Positions 7,782-15,125 of a stretch of DNA of 26,303 bases are shown piece by piece. How positions within the stretch are numbered: the first letter of the stretch is position 1; each line of letters opens with the position of its first letter. Made by a program: the position numbers and the translations under genes. The notes below the pieces were generated by a model, which did not search any database, was not told the origin of the DNA, and saw only the letters and a program-made list of their open reading frames with translations. This stretch comes from Kitasatospora sp040298565 (GTDB lineage: Bacteria; Actinomycetota; Actinomycetes; Streptomycetales; Streptomycetaceae): assembly GCF_040298565.1 (NCBI RefSeq), contig NZ_JBEPAK010000086.1, positions 1 through 26,303 of the forward strand, read 5' to 3'.

Positions 7782-9332
7782 TCACGCCCCGCGCAGCAGT
7801 TCGCAGAGCGCCGCCAGGGCCGCCGGGAAGGCGTGCTCCGGTGGGGTGGCGTAGCCGATCACCAGGGCGGGAGGGGCGTCCTCGTCGGACGGGGCGGCGC
7901 GGTGCCAGGAGCGGCTGCTGAGGGCGAGTCCGGCGGCTTCGGCCCGGGCCAGCAGCTCGGCCTCGGGCGTGGAGCCGGGCGGCAGCTCGAGGACGGCGTG
8001 CAGGCCGGCGGCGATGCCGGTGACCCGCACGTGCGGGGCGTGTTCGGCCAGGGCGGCGACCAGGCGGTCGCGGCGGCGCCGGTAGTGCAGGCGGCACCGC
8101 CGTACGTGCCGGTCGTAGGTGCCCGAGGTGATCAGCTCGGCCAGGGTCAGCTGGTCGAGCACCGGGGACATGCTGTCGGCCAGCACCTTCAGCCGGGCGA
8201 CCGGTTCGACCAGCGCGTCCGGCAGGGCCAGCCAGGCCAGCCGGAGGCCCGGGGCGAGGCTCTTGGCGGCGGTGCCCGCGTACACCACCCGCTCCGGATC
8301 GAGCGCCTGCATCGCGCCGAGCGGCTGCCGGTCGTACCGGAACTCCCCGTCGTAGTCGTCCTCGATGACGTACCGGTCCCGCTCGCGCGCCCACCGCACC
8401 GCGGCCGCCCGCCGGTCGGCGGACAGCGGTACGCCGGTGGGGTACTGGTGGGCCGGGGTGAGCAGGACGGCGCCGCTGTCGGCGTGCAGGCGGTCGGGCC
8501 GGTCGAGCCGGTCGGTCCGGGCGCCCTCGCCGTCCAGCGGCAGCGGGACGGTGGCCAGGCCCGCGGCCCGCACCACCGCGTGCTGCGGCGGCAGCCCGTA
8601 CTCCTCGACCGCGAGCGAGCGCGCCCCGCGCTCCCGCAGGGCCGCGCAGAGCATGCCCAGACCCTGCTGGACGCCGGTGCAGACGAGCAGGTGGTCGGGG
8701 TCGGTGCGCACGCCGCGGACCCGGGCCAGGTAGTGGGCGAGCGCCTCCCGCAGTTCGATCCGGCCCAGCGGGCTGCCGTAGCCGAGCGCCTCGTGCGGGG
8801 CGGTGGCGAGGGCGCGGCGGGCGGCGGCGAGCCAGGCCGTGCGGGGGAACGACGAGAGGTCGGGCCGTCCGGGCACCAGGTCGTGCCGGGCGGTCCGCTG
8901 CGGCTGCTGCGCCCGCTCGGCCCGTACGGCGGGTGCGGGCAGCTGCCGCCGGGCGACGGTGGTGCCGGAGCCCTGCCGGGAGCTGAGCCAGCCCTCCGCG
9001 GTGAGCTGGCCGTAGGCCTCCACCACGGTGTTGCGGGCGATGCCGAGGTCCTCGCCGAGGGCCCGGGAGGACGGCAGCCGGGTGCCGGGAGCGAGCCGGC
9101 CGTCCTGGACGGCCTCCCGCAGCGCGTCCTCCAGGGCGGCCCGCAGCCCGGCGCCGGCGGCGCGCCGCTCGGTGAGGTCCAGGTGGAGGTCGCCGCCGAA
9201 GGAGGTCCAGGAGCCGTTCACGGGCCTCATTCTCGCCTGCCGCCGCCCGGTTCCGGTGCTGGGTTCCGGCGGTGCCGGCGGCTCCTCGACGGTGGTGCCG
9301 AGGAGATCGAAGAAGTCGGTCCGGATGTTCAT
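7782..9332 (-). CDS. MocR/PdxR-type transcriptional regulator (GntR HTH fused to aminotransferase fold)
   Basis: 516 residues from the ATG at 9332. A GntR winged helix (about 55-115; GTRLPSSRALGEDLGIARNT and EGWLSSRQGSGTTV) is joined to a fold-type I aminotransferase domain (about 160-516). The PLP lysine is in AGTAAKSLAPGLRLAW. VIEDDYDGEFRYDR is the conserved cofactor-contact segment. MocR proteins bind PLP or a PLP-amino acid adduct and control vitamin B6, GABA or amino-acid genes; the target cannot be named here. A second ATG at 9230 would give 482 residues and matches the usual family start; the extra 34 residues are Pro/Gly-rich. Neither start has a clear ribosome site. It is divergent from the sigma-factor gene, and an ECF41-type promoter at 9383-9409 points into it. 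Confidence 0.9.
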   Translation of the reverse strand: MNIRTDFFDLLGTTVEEPPAPPEPSTGTGRRQARMRPVNGSWTSFGGDLHLDLTERRAAGAGLRAALEDALREAVQDGRLAPGTRLPSSRALGEDLGIARNTVVEAYGQLTAEGWLSSRQGSGTTVARRQLPAPAVRAERAQQPQRTARHDLVPGRPDLSSFPRTAWLAAARRALATAPHEALGYGSPLGRIELREALAHYLARVRGVRTDPDHLLVCTGVQQGLGMLCAALRERGARSLAVEEYGLPPQHAVVRAAGLATVPLPLDGEGARTDRLDRPDRLHADSGAVLLTPAHQYPTGVPLSADRRAAAVRWARERDRYVIEDDYDGEFRYDRQPLGAMQALDPERVVYAGTAAKSLAPGLRLAWLALPDALVEPVARLKVLADSMSPVLDQLTLAELITSGTYDRHVRRCRLHYRRRRDRLVAALAEHAPHVRVTGIAAGLHAVLELPPGSTPEAELLARAEAAGLALSSRSWHRAAPSDEDAPPALVIGYATPPEHAFPAALAALCELLRGA

Positions 9333-9382
9333 CGGATGATCGCGCGGCCTCCTCCGGTCGGGTTAGCGTCCGTCAGTGATCC

Positions 9383-9409
9383 GACGGATCCCGACGCGAG
9401 GATGTGACA
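9383..9409 (-). promoter_or_regulatory. Exact ECF41-type promoter facing the MocR gene
   Basis: On the - strand TGTCACA (9409-9403) is followed by exactly 16 bases and CGTC (9386-9383). This is the -35/-10 pair that I know as the ECF41 sigma-factor consensus. Transcription would start near 9376 and give a leader of about 44 bases to the ATG at 9332. It ends 1 bp before the start codon of the sigma-factor gene. It predicts that the sigma factor drives the regulator gene. Confidence 0.6.
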
Positions 9410-9410
9410 G

Positions 9411-10319
9411 GTGAACGAGGAGAGTTACCGGACCGGGTCCCCGGCCGACGCACTGGCCGAGCGCTTCGAGGCCGAGCGCCCCCAACTGCGGACCGTGGCC
9501 TACCGGATCCTCGGATCGGTCGCCGAGGCCGAGGACGCCGTCCAGGAGGCGTGGCTGAAGCTGAGCCGCAGCGACGTGACCGGGGTGAGGAACCTCGGGG
9601 CCTGGCTGACCACCGTGGTCGGCCGGGTCTGCCTGGACCACCTGCGCGCCCGCGCCTCCCGCCGGGAGGACCCGATGCCCGAGCAGGACGGCCGGGTACG
9701 GCTGCCCGACCCGGTGGTCAGCGGGCCGGCGGCACCGGACCCGGTGCAGGAGATCCTGGTCGCCGACTCGGTGGGGCTCGCGCTGATGGTGGTCCTGGAG
9801 ACGCTCACCCCGGCGGAGCGGGTGGCCTTCGTGCTGCACGACATGTTCGACGTGCCCTTCGACGCGATCGCCGAGGTGCTCGGCCGCACCTCCGCCTCCA
9901 CCCGCCAGCTGGCCTCCCGCGCCCGCCGCCGGGTGCAGGGCGCCACCCCGGCCGCGGACTCCGACGCCGCCCGCAAGCGCGAGGTGGTGGAGGCCTTCCT
10001 GGCGGCCTCCCGGGGCGGCGACTTCGAGGCGCTGCTGAGCCTGCTGGACCCGGACGTGGTGGCCCGCTCGGACGGTGGCACCCTGGTGCCGAGCGTGCTG
10101 CGCCGGGGCGCCGCCGAGGTCGCCTCGCAGGCGGTCGCCTTCGCCCGCTTCGCCGCCGAGGGGCGCCCGGTGCTGGTCAACGGCTCGCCCGGGGTGGTCT
10201 CCTTCGCCGAGGGCCGCCCGCTGTCGGTCATGTCGTTCACCATCCACGACGGCCGGATCACCAGGATGGACATCCTCACCGACCCGGTCCGCCTGGCCGC
10301 CCTGGGCCTCACGGCCTGA
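9411..10319 (+). CDS. ECF sigma factor with fused SnoaL-like C-terminal domain (ECF41-like, SigJ type)
   Basis: 302 residues. Sigma2 (about 18-85) contains RTVAYRILGSVAEAEDAVQE and LTTVVGRVCLDHLRAR. Sigma4 (about 125-178) contains LTPAERVAFVLHDMFDVPF and EVLGRTSASTRQLASRARRR. A SnoaL/NTF2-like domain (about 185-300) carries ARSDGGTLVPS, and the protein ends near DPVRLAAL. RLPDP in the linker, DGGT and DPVRL are at the places of the ECF41 hallmarks WLPEP, DGGGK and NPDKL, so it belongs to that group or a close sister. In ECF41 proteins the fused domain replaces an anti-sigma factor. The GTG at 9411 is the first plausible start and has no strong ribosome site. Usual partners are carboxymuconolactone decarboxylase genes; one lies at 13735. 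The inducing signal is unknown. Confidence 0.9.
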   Translation: MNEESYRTGSPADALAERFEAERPQLRTVAYRILGSVAEAEDAVQEAWLKLSRSDVTGVRNLGAWLTTVVGRVCLDHLRARASRREDPMPEQDGRVRLPDPVVSGPAAPDPVQEILVADSVGLALMVVLETLTPAERVAFVLHDMFDVPFDAIAEVLGRTSASTRQLASRARRRVQGATPAADSDAARKREVVEAFLAASRGGDFEALLSLLDPDVVARSDGGTLVPSVLRRGAAEVASQAVAFARFAAEGRPVLVNGSPGVVSFAEGRPLSVMSFTIHDGRITRMDILTDPVRLAALGLTA

Positions 10320-10321
10320 CG

Positions 10322-10351
10322 GCCCGCCGGACCGCCGCGGTCCCGGCGGGC
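10322..10351 (+). terminator. Strong hairpin after the sigma-factor gene
   Basis: GCCCGCCGG (10322-10330) pairs with CCGGCGGGC (10343-10351). Inside, ACCGC-C-GCGGT (10331-10341) continues the stem with one bulge. It begins 2 bp after the sigma stop. Confidence 0.7.
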
Positions 10352-10413
10352 GACACACTCCGATCGGAGCACAGTCCCCGCCGGGCCCGCGGCGCGAGCC
10401 CAGACTCTCCCGC

Positions 10414-11238
10414 ATGGACGAGCACGTGGACGACGACCGCGACGGACACCGGGGCGACGGCTGGGACGTCCGGGAGGCCGGCCCGGCCGACGCCCCGCAC
10501 CGGGTGATGATGCTGCCCGGCGGGATGTGCAGCGCGGTCTGGTACGAGGACGTGATGGCCGAGCCGGCCCTCGCCTCCTCGGGGGTGGGGCTGACGGCGG
10601 TGACGCAGCCGGGCTTCGGCGGGACGACCCCGCCCGAGGACCTGACGATGGACAACTACGCCCGTCTGATCGCCGGATTCGCCGCCGAGCGCGGCTGCGA
10701 CGTCCTGGTCGGCCACAGCCTCGGGGCGAACGTCGTGCTGGAGACGGCCGCGGCCGGCCTGTTCTCCGGCCCGCTGGTGCTGCTGTCGCCGACCTTCTCC
10801 CGGCGCGACGAGGCGAAGTTTCTGACCGTCATGGACCACCTCGGCCAGGTGCCCGGACTGGGGGCGCTGGCCTGGGCCGGGATGATGAAGAGCATGCCGA
10901 CGGCCATGAAGCACAGCCTGCCGCCCGCCCGGGCCGAGGCGCTGTCCGCCGACGTCGGCACGACCGACCCGGCCTTCGCCCGGCACGTCGTCCGGCGGTA
11001 CTACGAGTACCTGGACCGGTACGGCAGCCTGGTCGACCGGCTCTGCGCCACCGGCCTGCCGACCTGGGTCGTCCGCGGCGACCACGACGAGATCGGCCTC
11101 CAGCCGGCCGAGCGGGAGGCCCTGGAGGCGTGCCCGCAGGTGACGATGGTGACGGTCCCGGACGCCGGGCACCTCGTCCTGGTGGAGCAGCCGGCCGCCG
11201 TCGCCGAGGTGATCCTGTCGGCCGTGGCGAGCCTCTGA
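10414..11238 (+). CDS. Alpha/beta hydrolase
   Basis: 274 residues. The nucleophile elbow is VLVGHSLGAN (Ser102). The acid is in VVRGDHDEIG and the histidine in PDAGHLVLVEQP, giving the full Ser-Asp-His triad. The oxyanion region is MMLPGGMCSAVWY. The lid (about 125-215) is rich in Met and charged residues. No signal peptide is seen, so it is probably a cytoplasmic esterase, lactonase or similar; the substrate cannot be read. The first 25 residues are Asp/His/Arg-rich and lie before the fold. The ATG at 10414 follows CAGACT (10401-10406), a possible -10, so the mRNA may be leaderless. A terminator separates it from the sigma gene, suggesting its own promoter. It converges on uppP across a repeat-filled gap. 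Confidence 0.88.
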   Translation: MDEHVDDDRDGHRGDGWDVREAGPADAPHRVMMLPGGMCSAVWYEDVMAEPALASSGVGLTAVTQPGFGGTTPPEDLTMDNYARLIAGFAAERGCDVLVGHSLGANVVLETAAAGLFSGPLVLLSPTFSRRDEAKFLTVMDHLGQVPGLGALAWAGMMKSMPTAMKHSLPPARAEALSADVGTTDPAFARHVVRRYYEYLDRYGSLVDRLCATGLPTWVVRGDHDEIGLQPAEREALEACPQVTMVTVPDAGHLVLVEQPAAVAEVILSAVASL

Positions 11239-11256
11239 GCGGGCGGCGGGCGGCGG

Positions 11257-11333
11257 AGGCGTTCAGCGGGAGGCGTTCAGCGGGCGGCGGGCGCCAGGCG
11301 ACGGCAGGCGGTCAGCGGCAGGCGTTCAGCGGG
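11257..11333. repeat. 14-bp tandem repeats beside the uppP stop
   Basis: AGGCGTTCAGCGGG occurs perfectly at 11257-11270, 11271-11284 and 11320-11333, with a variant AGGCGGTCAGCGGC at 11306-11319. They form two tandem pairs in the gap between the convergent hydrolase and uppP genes, ending 10 bp from the uppP stop. Read on the - strand, each unit contains TGA. Confidence 0.9.
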
Positions 11334-11343
11334 CCGCGGCGGC

Positions 11344-12261
11344 TCAGACCGACAGGTAGACCGCGCTGCCGACGCCGGCCAGGAAGCAGTACACCGCGAA
11401 CGGCGTCAGGCTGCGGGTCTCGAAGTACCTGGTGAGGAACCGCACCGAGACGTAGCCGGCCACGAAGGCCGCGACGCTTCCCGCGGCGACCGGGCCGAGC
11501 ACGGCGGAGTTCTCCGGCTTGAACAGTTCCGGCACCTTCAGCGCCGACGCGGCCAGGATGACCGGCGTGGCGAGCAGGAAGGAGAAGCGGGCCGCGTCCT
11601 CGTGGTGCAGGCCGCGCAGGATGCCGGCGCTCATGGTGACGCCGGAGCGGCTGATGCCCGGGAAGAGGGCGAGGATCTGGGCGGCGCCGATCCAGGCGCC
11701 CTGGCCGTAGCCGAGCCTGGTCAGCCGGTGGTCGGAGGCGATCGCCGGGTCCGTGCCCGGCTCGTCGACCGGTGCCGCGTGCCCGGCCCGGCGGCGGCCG
11801 GTGCCGCCGCGCTTGAGCCGCTCGGCGCCGAGCAGCACCAGCCCGTTGAGGGCGAGGAAGACGGCGGCCGGGACGGGCTTGCCGAGCGCGTGCCGCAGCG
11901 CCTTCTCCAGGACGAGGCCGGCCACCCCGACCGGGATGGTGGAGATGATGAGCAGCCAGGCGAGCTTCTCGTCCCGGGTCCGCACCCGGCGGTACCGGGC
12001 GGAGCTGATCAGGCCGCTGACCACGCGGACCCAGTCCCGCCAGAAGAAGACCACCAGCGCGAGCGCGGTGGCCAGGTGGAGGGCGACCAGGGCGGCGAGG
12101 TAGGAGGAGCCTTCGGCGGTCATGTCGAGGTCCTGCTGGATCTTCCCGCCGATCAGGGCCGGCAGCAGGATGCTGTGACCGAGGCTGGAGACCGGGAAGA
12201 GTTCCGTCACACCCTGCAGCAGGCCGACGCCTATCGCTTCCGGGTAGGTCAGGGTGGACAT
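11344..12261 (-). CDS. uppP: Undecaprenyl-diphosphatase (bacitracin resistance protein)
   Basis: 305 residues and strongly hydrophobic, with about seven or eight membrane helices. The two active-site motifs are present: QGVTELFPVSSLGHSIL near residue 16 and FPGISRSGVTM near 200. UppP removes one phosphate from undecaprenyl diphosphate at the outer face of the membrane, recycling the lipid carrier for peptidoglycan and other wall polymers; higher dosage gives bacitracin resistance. A soluble loop rich in Arg/Gly/Asp (about 155-180) is longer than in E. coli UppP. The ATG at 12261 follows GAAGG at 7 bases. No other wall gene is adjacent. The 14-bp repeat array lies right after the stop and supplies further UGA codons. 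Confidence 0.95.
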   Translation of the reverse strand: MSTLTYPEAIGVGLLQGVTELFPVSSLGHSILLPALIGGKIQQDLDMTAEGSSYLAALVALHLATALALVVFFWRDWVRVVSGLISSARYRRVRTRDEKLAWLLIISTIPVGVAGLVLEKALRHALGKPVPAAVFLALNGLVLLGAERLKRGGTGRRRAGHAAPVDEPGTDPAIASDHRLTRLGYGQGAWIGAAQILALFPGISRSGVTMSAGILRGLHHEDAARFSFLLATPVILAASALKVPELFKPENSAVLGPVAAGSVAAFVAGYVSVRFLTRYFETRSLTPFAVYCFLAGVGSAVYLSV

Positions 12262-12360
12262 CGCGCACCTTCGCTCGGGGGTCTGCGGCCGCCCGATCGC
12301 GGTGGCCTCCGCGAAGCTACTACGGGCATGTAGACGGCCGGCAGCCTTGCCGCTGGAAGT

Positions 12361-12666
12361 TCATCGACCGTACGCCTGGGAGACACCGGCCCCGATTCCC
12401 CGGACGAGCGCCCCGGCCACCGCGCCCGCCACCGCGCCGGGTACGGCGGCGGCCGGGGCCGCGCGGTGCACGGCGTCGCCGAGCAGCACCCCGGCGGTCA
12501 CCGCGAGGGGGGTGCCCACCAGCGGCAGGGCGACGGCCAGGACGGCGGGCAGCAGCGCGGGCGGGCGGCGGCGTCGGGGACGGCGACGGGCGCAGGTGCG
12601 GGCGCGGACGCGGACGCGGGAACGAACCGCGGCGGGGAGCGCGGGCGGAGCGGACGGTGCGGACAT
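12361..12666 (-). CDS. Small hypothetical membrane protein with Arg-rich N-terminus
   Basis: 101 residues, not recognised. Residues 1-35 are extremely Arg-rich (RVRVRARTCARRRPRRRRPP). A hydrophobic helix follows at about 37-62 (ALLPAVLAVALPLVGTPLAV), then a Gly/Ala-rich second hydrophobic stretch (AAVPGAVAGAVAGALV). Start at 12666: it is preceded by AAGGAG with 6 bases of spacing, the best ribosome site nearby, which supports real translation. A basic N-terminus followed by two helices suggests an inner-membrane protein with its N-terminus inside. It ends 99 bp before the uppP start and may share a transcript with it. The Arg-rich region could partly reflect high GC content, so confidence is moderate. 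Confidence 0.6.
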   Translation of the reverse strand: MSAPSAPPALPAAVRSRVRVRARTCARRRPRRRRPPALLPAVLAVALPLVGTPLAVTAGVLLGDAVHRAAPAAAVPGAVAGAVAGALVRGIGAGVSQAYGR

Positions 12667-12731
12667 CGCGGACTCCTTCGGGTGGCTGGGCAACGGACGC
12701 CCACGATGCCGCCTCCCGCAGCGTCAGGTTC

Positions 12732-12799
12732 AAGTCCCGGCCCGGCTCAGGTCCCGGCCCGGCTCGGGTTCCGGCCCGGCTCGGGTCCCGGCCCGGCTC
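12732..12799. repeat. 17-bp tandem repeats overlapping the NRDE stop
   Basis: Four units of 17 bp at 12732-12748, 12749-12765, 12766-12782 and 12783-12799, with core TCCCGGCCCGGCTC and one or two changes each. The last unit contains two bases of the NRDE-family stop codon. On the - strand the array starts with the stop codon itself, and TGA recurs in another unit. Confidence 0.9.
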
Positions 12800-13583
12800 A
12801 AGCGGCGGTGGCCACCCGCTGCCACCCCGACCCGTCCGCCGGCACCGGCGCCGCCGCGAAGTCGTACCGCAGCAGCCCCGGGCCCATCGCCAGCAGGGAG
12901 ATCGAGGTGGAGCCCCAGATCCGTCCGTCGCCGAAGTCCCGCCGCTGGATCAGCGCGGCGTCCTCGTCCGGCGCCAGCCCGTCCCCGGTGACGATCGGCA
13001 GCCACCCGCCCCAGGCCGCGGCGGCCGGCCCGTCGGCGGTCGGCTGCGGCCGGGGGACGGCGGCGAACCGGGCCCGGAAGTGGGCGGCGCGCGCGGCCAG
13101 CACGGTCCGGATCCGTTCCGGGGCGGTGTGGTCGGCGGCCGCGCCTTCCAGCCCGTCGTTGAGCACCACGCTGAGCCCCGTGGGCAAACGGCGCTCGGCC
13201 TTCCGCCCGCCGCCCCAGCTGGTGACCCGGGCGCCCTCGGGGCCGACCTGGACGAGGTGGAAGGGGTCGTACGGGGTGAGGTCGAGGTGGCCGATCCCGC
13301 CGTCCCGGAGGGCGGTGAGCGGCAGTCGGCCGCGGCTGAGCCGGGCGTCGGCGGGAGCGGACGGCCCGAAGCCGTTCAGCAGGCAGGCGGCGGTGCGCCG
13401 GGCCGGGTCGACGGCCAGCCAGGTGCCGCCGGCCGCGAGGTCCAGGCCGCCGAGCAGTCCGGGCCGGTCCGGCCAGTGGTGGCCGGGCGGCAGCCAGCCG
13501 CGCCCGAGGTACTCGTCCCGGACGGACAGCAGCAGCACCGGCACCGCCGCTGCCGGTTCGATGCTCACGAACGCCGTGCACAC
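12798..13583 (-). CDS. NRDE / TANGO2 family protein
   Basis: 261 residues. The N-terminus (M)CTAFVSIEP and the segment LLSVRDEYLGRG match the NRDE family (the name motif is VRDE here), followed by GGTWLAV, DPARRTAACLLNGF and PYDPFHLVQV, all at the usual places. The fold is related to N-terminal-nucleophile hydrolases with Cys2 as possible nucleophile. Human TANGO2 belongs to this family and has been linked to haem and lipid handling, but the bacterial role is unclear. The GTG at 13583 was chosen because it puts cysteine at position 2, as in the family; the ribosome site is weak. The C-terminal third is Ala/Gly/Pro-rich. It is divergent from the AhpD-like gene across 151 bp. Confidence 0.85.
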   Translation of the reverse strand: MCTAFVSIEPAAAVPVLLLSVRDEYLGRGWLPPGHHWPDRPGLLGGLDLAAGGTWLAVDPARRTAACLLNGFGPSAPADARLSRGRLPLTALRDGGIGHLDLTPYDPFHLVQVGPEGARVTSWGGGRKAERRLPTGLSVVLNDGLEGAAADHTAPERIRTVLAARAAHFRARFAAVPRPQPTADGPAAAAWGGWLPIVTGDGLAPDEDAALIQRRDFGDGRIWGSTSISLLAMGPGLLRYDFAAAPVPADGSGWQRVATAA

Positions 13584-13734
13584 GGTCCCGTCTCGCCCTA
13601 CGCTCGCCCCGGCGGAGTCCCGCCGGGGCCCCTCAGCGATCCTCGCACTCCTGTTCGCGCAGCGGAAATGGCCCAAGGAAATCGGCGCCGAATGCACCAG
13701 GGAGGCAGGCCACTGCGTCCCTACGCTGGCAGGC

Positions 13735-14226
13735 ATGACGACGACCAACGAGACCGCCACCGCTCCCGGGGGCCCGGTGCCGGCGCCGGAGCAGCGCCTC
13801 GCCGTGCGGAGCCTCGCCCCCGCCTTCTACCAGGCCATGTCCGCCGTGGACCGGGCGTCCCGGCAGGGCGTCGACCCGGTGCTCGCCGAGCTGGTCAAGG
13901 TGCACGCGTCGATGATCAACGGCTGCGCCTTCTGCATCGACATGCACGCCACGGACGCCCGCAAGAACGGCGAGCAGGACCACCGGCTGCTGTCCCTCCC
14001 GGCCTGGCGCGAGACCCCCTGGTTCACCGCCCGCGAGCGCGCCGCGCTGGCCCTCACCGAGTCGGTGACCCTGCTGACCCAGGGGCACGTGCCGGACGCG
14101 GTGTACCAGGAGGCCGCCGCGCACTTCGACGAGACCGAACTCGCCCAGCTGATCGCGCTGATCGCCACCATCAACGCCTGGAACCGGATCGGCGTGGCCA
14201 CCCGGATGAGCCCGGCGGCGAAGTGA
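13735..14226 (+). CDS. AhpD-like carboxymuconolactone decarboxylase family protein
   Basis: 163 residues. The redox motif is GCAFCIDMH (Cys64-x-x-Cys67, His71), with the upstream helix VDPVLAELVKVHASMIN and the ending LIALIATINAWNRIGVATRM typical of the AhpD/CMD fold. These proteins reduce peroxides or disulfides with the CxxC pair. This exact subtype is a common partner of ECF41/SigJ-type sigma factors, and such a sigma gene lies 3.4 kb upstream. The ATG at 13735 lies 7 bases after TACGCT, so the mRNA may be leaderless. The next gene starts at or just after its stop, so the two are probably cotranscribed and may act together. Function is inferred from the family only. Confidence 0.92.
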   Translation: MTTTNETATAPGGPVPAPEQRLAVRSLAPAFYQAMSAVDRASRQGVDPVLAELVKVHASMINGCAFCIDMHATDARKNGEQDHRLLSLPAWRETPWFTARERAALALTESVTLLTQGHVPDAVYQEAAAHFDETELAQLIALIATINAWNRIGVATRMSPAAK

Positions 14227-14243
14227 ACGGGGCGGCGGCGACC

Positions 14244-15053
14244 ATGACCACCCAGCAGGAGCGGGCCCGGCTGCTCAGGGAACTGCACCGCCCGGGCGAC
14301 CCGGTGGTGCTGGCCAACGCGTGGGACGCGGCGAGCGCCCGGCTGGTGGCCGCCGCCGGGGCGAAGGCGGTGGCGACGGCCAGCGCGAGTGTCTCCTGGT
14401 CGCTCGGCAGCCCGGACGGCGGCGGCGCCGACCCCGCGCGGGTGCTGGCCCGGACCGCCGACGTGGTCCGCTCGGTCGGCCTGCCGGTCACCGCCGACCT
14501 GGAGACCGGCTACGCGGACACCCCCGCGGCCGTCGGCGAGACCGTCGCCGCGCTGCTCGCCACCGGCGCGGTGGGCGTGAACCTGGAGGACGCCGCGGAC
14601 GCCCCGGAGACGGCCGCCGAGCGGATCGCGGCCGCCCGGGAGGCGGCCGCAGCCGCGGGCGTCCGGCTCTTCGTCAACGGCCGCACCGACGTCTTCCTGC
14701 GCGGCCTCGGCGAGCCCGGGGGCCGGCTGGACGAGGCGGTCCGCCGGCTGCGGATGTACGTCGAGGCGGGTGCGGACGGCGTGTTCGTCCCCGGTGTCGC
14801 CGACCCGGAGACCATCGCGGCCCTGGTCGCGGCCGTGCCCGCGCCGTTGAACGTGCTCGCCGGCCCCGGGTCCCCGTCCGTCGCCGAACTGGCGAAGCTC
14901 GGCGTGGCCCGGATCAGCCTCGGCCCCGGCCTGGCCGAGGTGGCGTACGCGGCGGTCCGCCGCGCGGCCGAGGAGGTGTACGCGAGCGGCACGTACACCT
15001 CCCTGGTGGGTGGGCTGACGTACCAGCAGCTCAACGAGCTCTGCGCGGACTGA
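14244..15053 (+). CDS. PEP mutase / isocitrate lyase superfamily protein
   Basis: 269 residues from the ATG at 14244. It has the TIM-barrel signature of the family: VVLANAWDAASARLVAAAG, the metal-site segment TADLETGYAD (Asp85, Glu87), GAVGVNLEDA, LFVNGRTDVF and a final VLAGPGSPSV. Members cleave or rearrange C-C or C-P bonds of 2-oxo or phospho acids (isocitrate, methylisocitrate, oxaloacetate, phosphoenolpyruvate). This short type, widespread in streptomycetes, has no proven substrate. An in-frame GTG at 14223 overlaps the stop of the AhpD-like gene (GTGA) and would add 7 residues; the ATG fits the family better. A very strong terminator follows, so this is the last gene of the pair. Confidence 0.9.
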   Translation: MTTQQERARLLRELHRPGDPVVLANAWDAASARLVAAAGAKAVATASASVSWSLGSPDGGGADPARVLARTADVVRSVGLPVTADLETGYADTPAAVGETVAALLATGAVGVNLEDAADAPETAAERIAAAREAAAAAGVRLFVNGRTDVFLRGLGEPGGRLDEAVRRLRMYVEAGADGVFVPGVADPETIAALVAAVPAPLNVLAGPGSPSVAELAKLGVARISLGPGLAEVAYAAVRRAAEEVYASGTYTSLVGGLTYQQLNELCAD

Positions 15054-15058
15054 GCCCC

Positions 15059-15103
15059 GGCTCGACCGGCTGACCGGACGGGGGTCGGTCAGCCGGTCGA
15101 GCC
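15059..15103. terminator. Long perfect hairpin between convergent genes
   Basis: An 18-bp perfect stem, GGCTCGACCGGCTGACCG (15059-15076) with its complement at 15086-15103, has a 9-base loop. It sits between the PEP mutase-family gene (+) and the small secreted protein gene (-) and can end transcription from both sides. Confidence 0.85.
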
Positions 15104-15125
15104 GTCCGAGGCCGAGCGGGGGAAG

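Noticed and set aside
12732..12799. CRISPR array
   Set aside because: Here and at the other arrays the units are directly adjacent, 8 to 24 bp long and without unique spacers; no cas genes are present.
14223..14243. GTG start of the PEP mutase-family gene overlapping the previous stop
   Set aside because: Coupling is attractive, but the extra residues (VNGAAAT) do not fit the family and the ATG at 14244 does. Not excluded.
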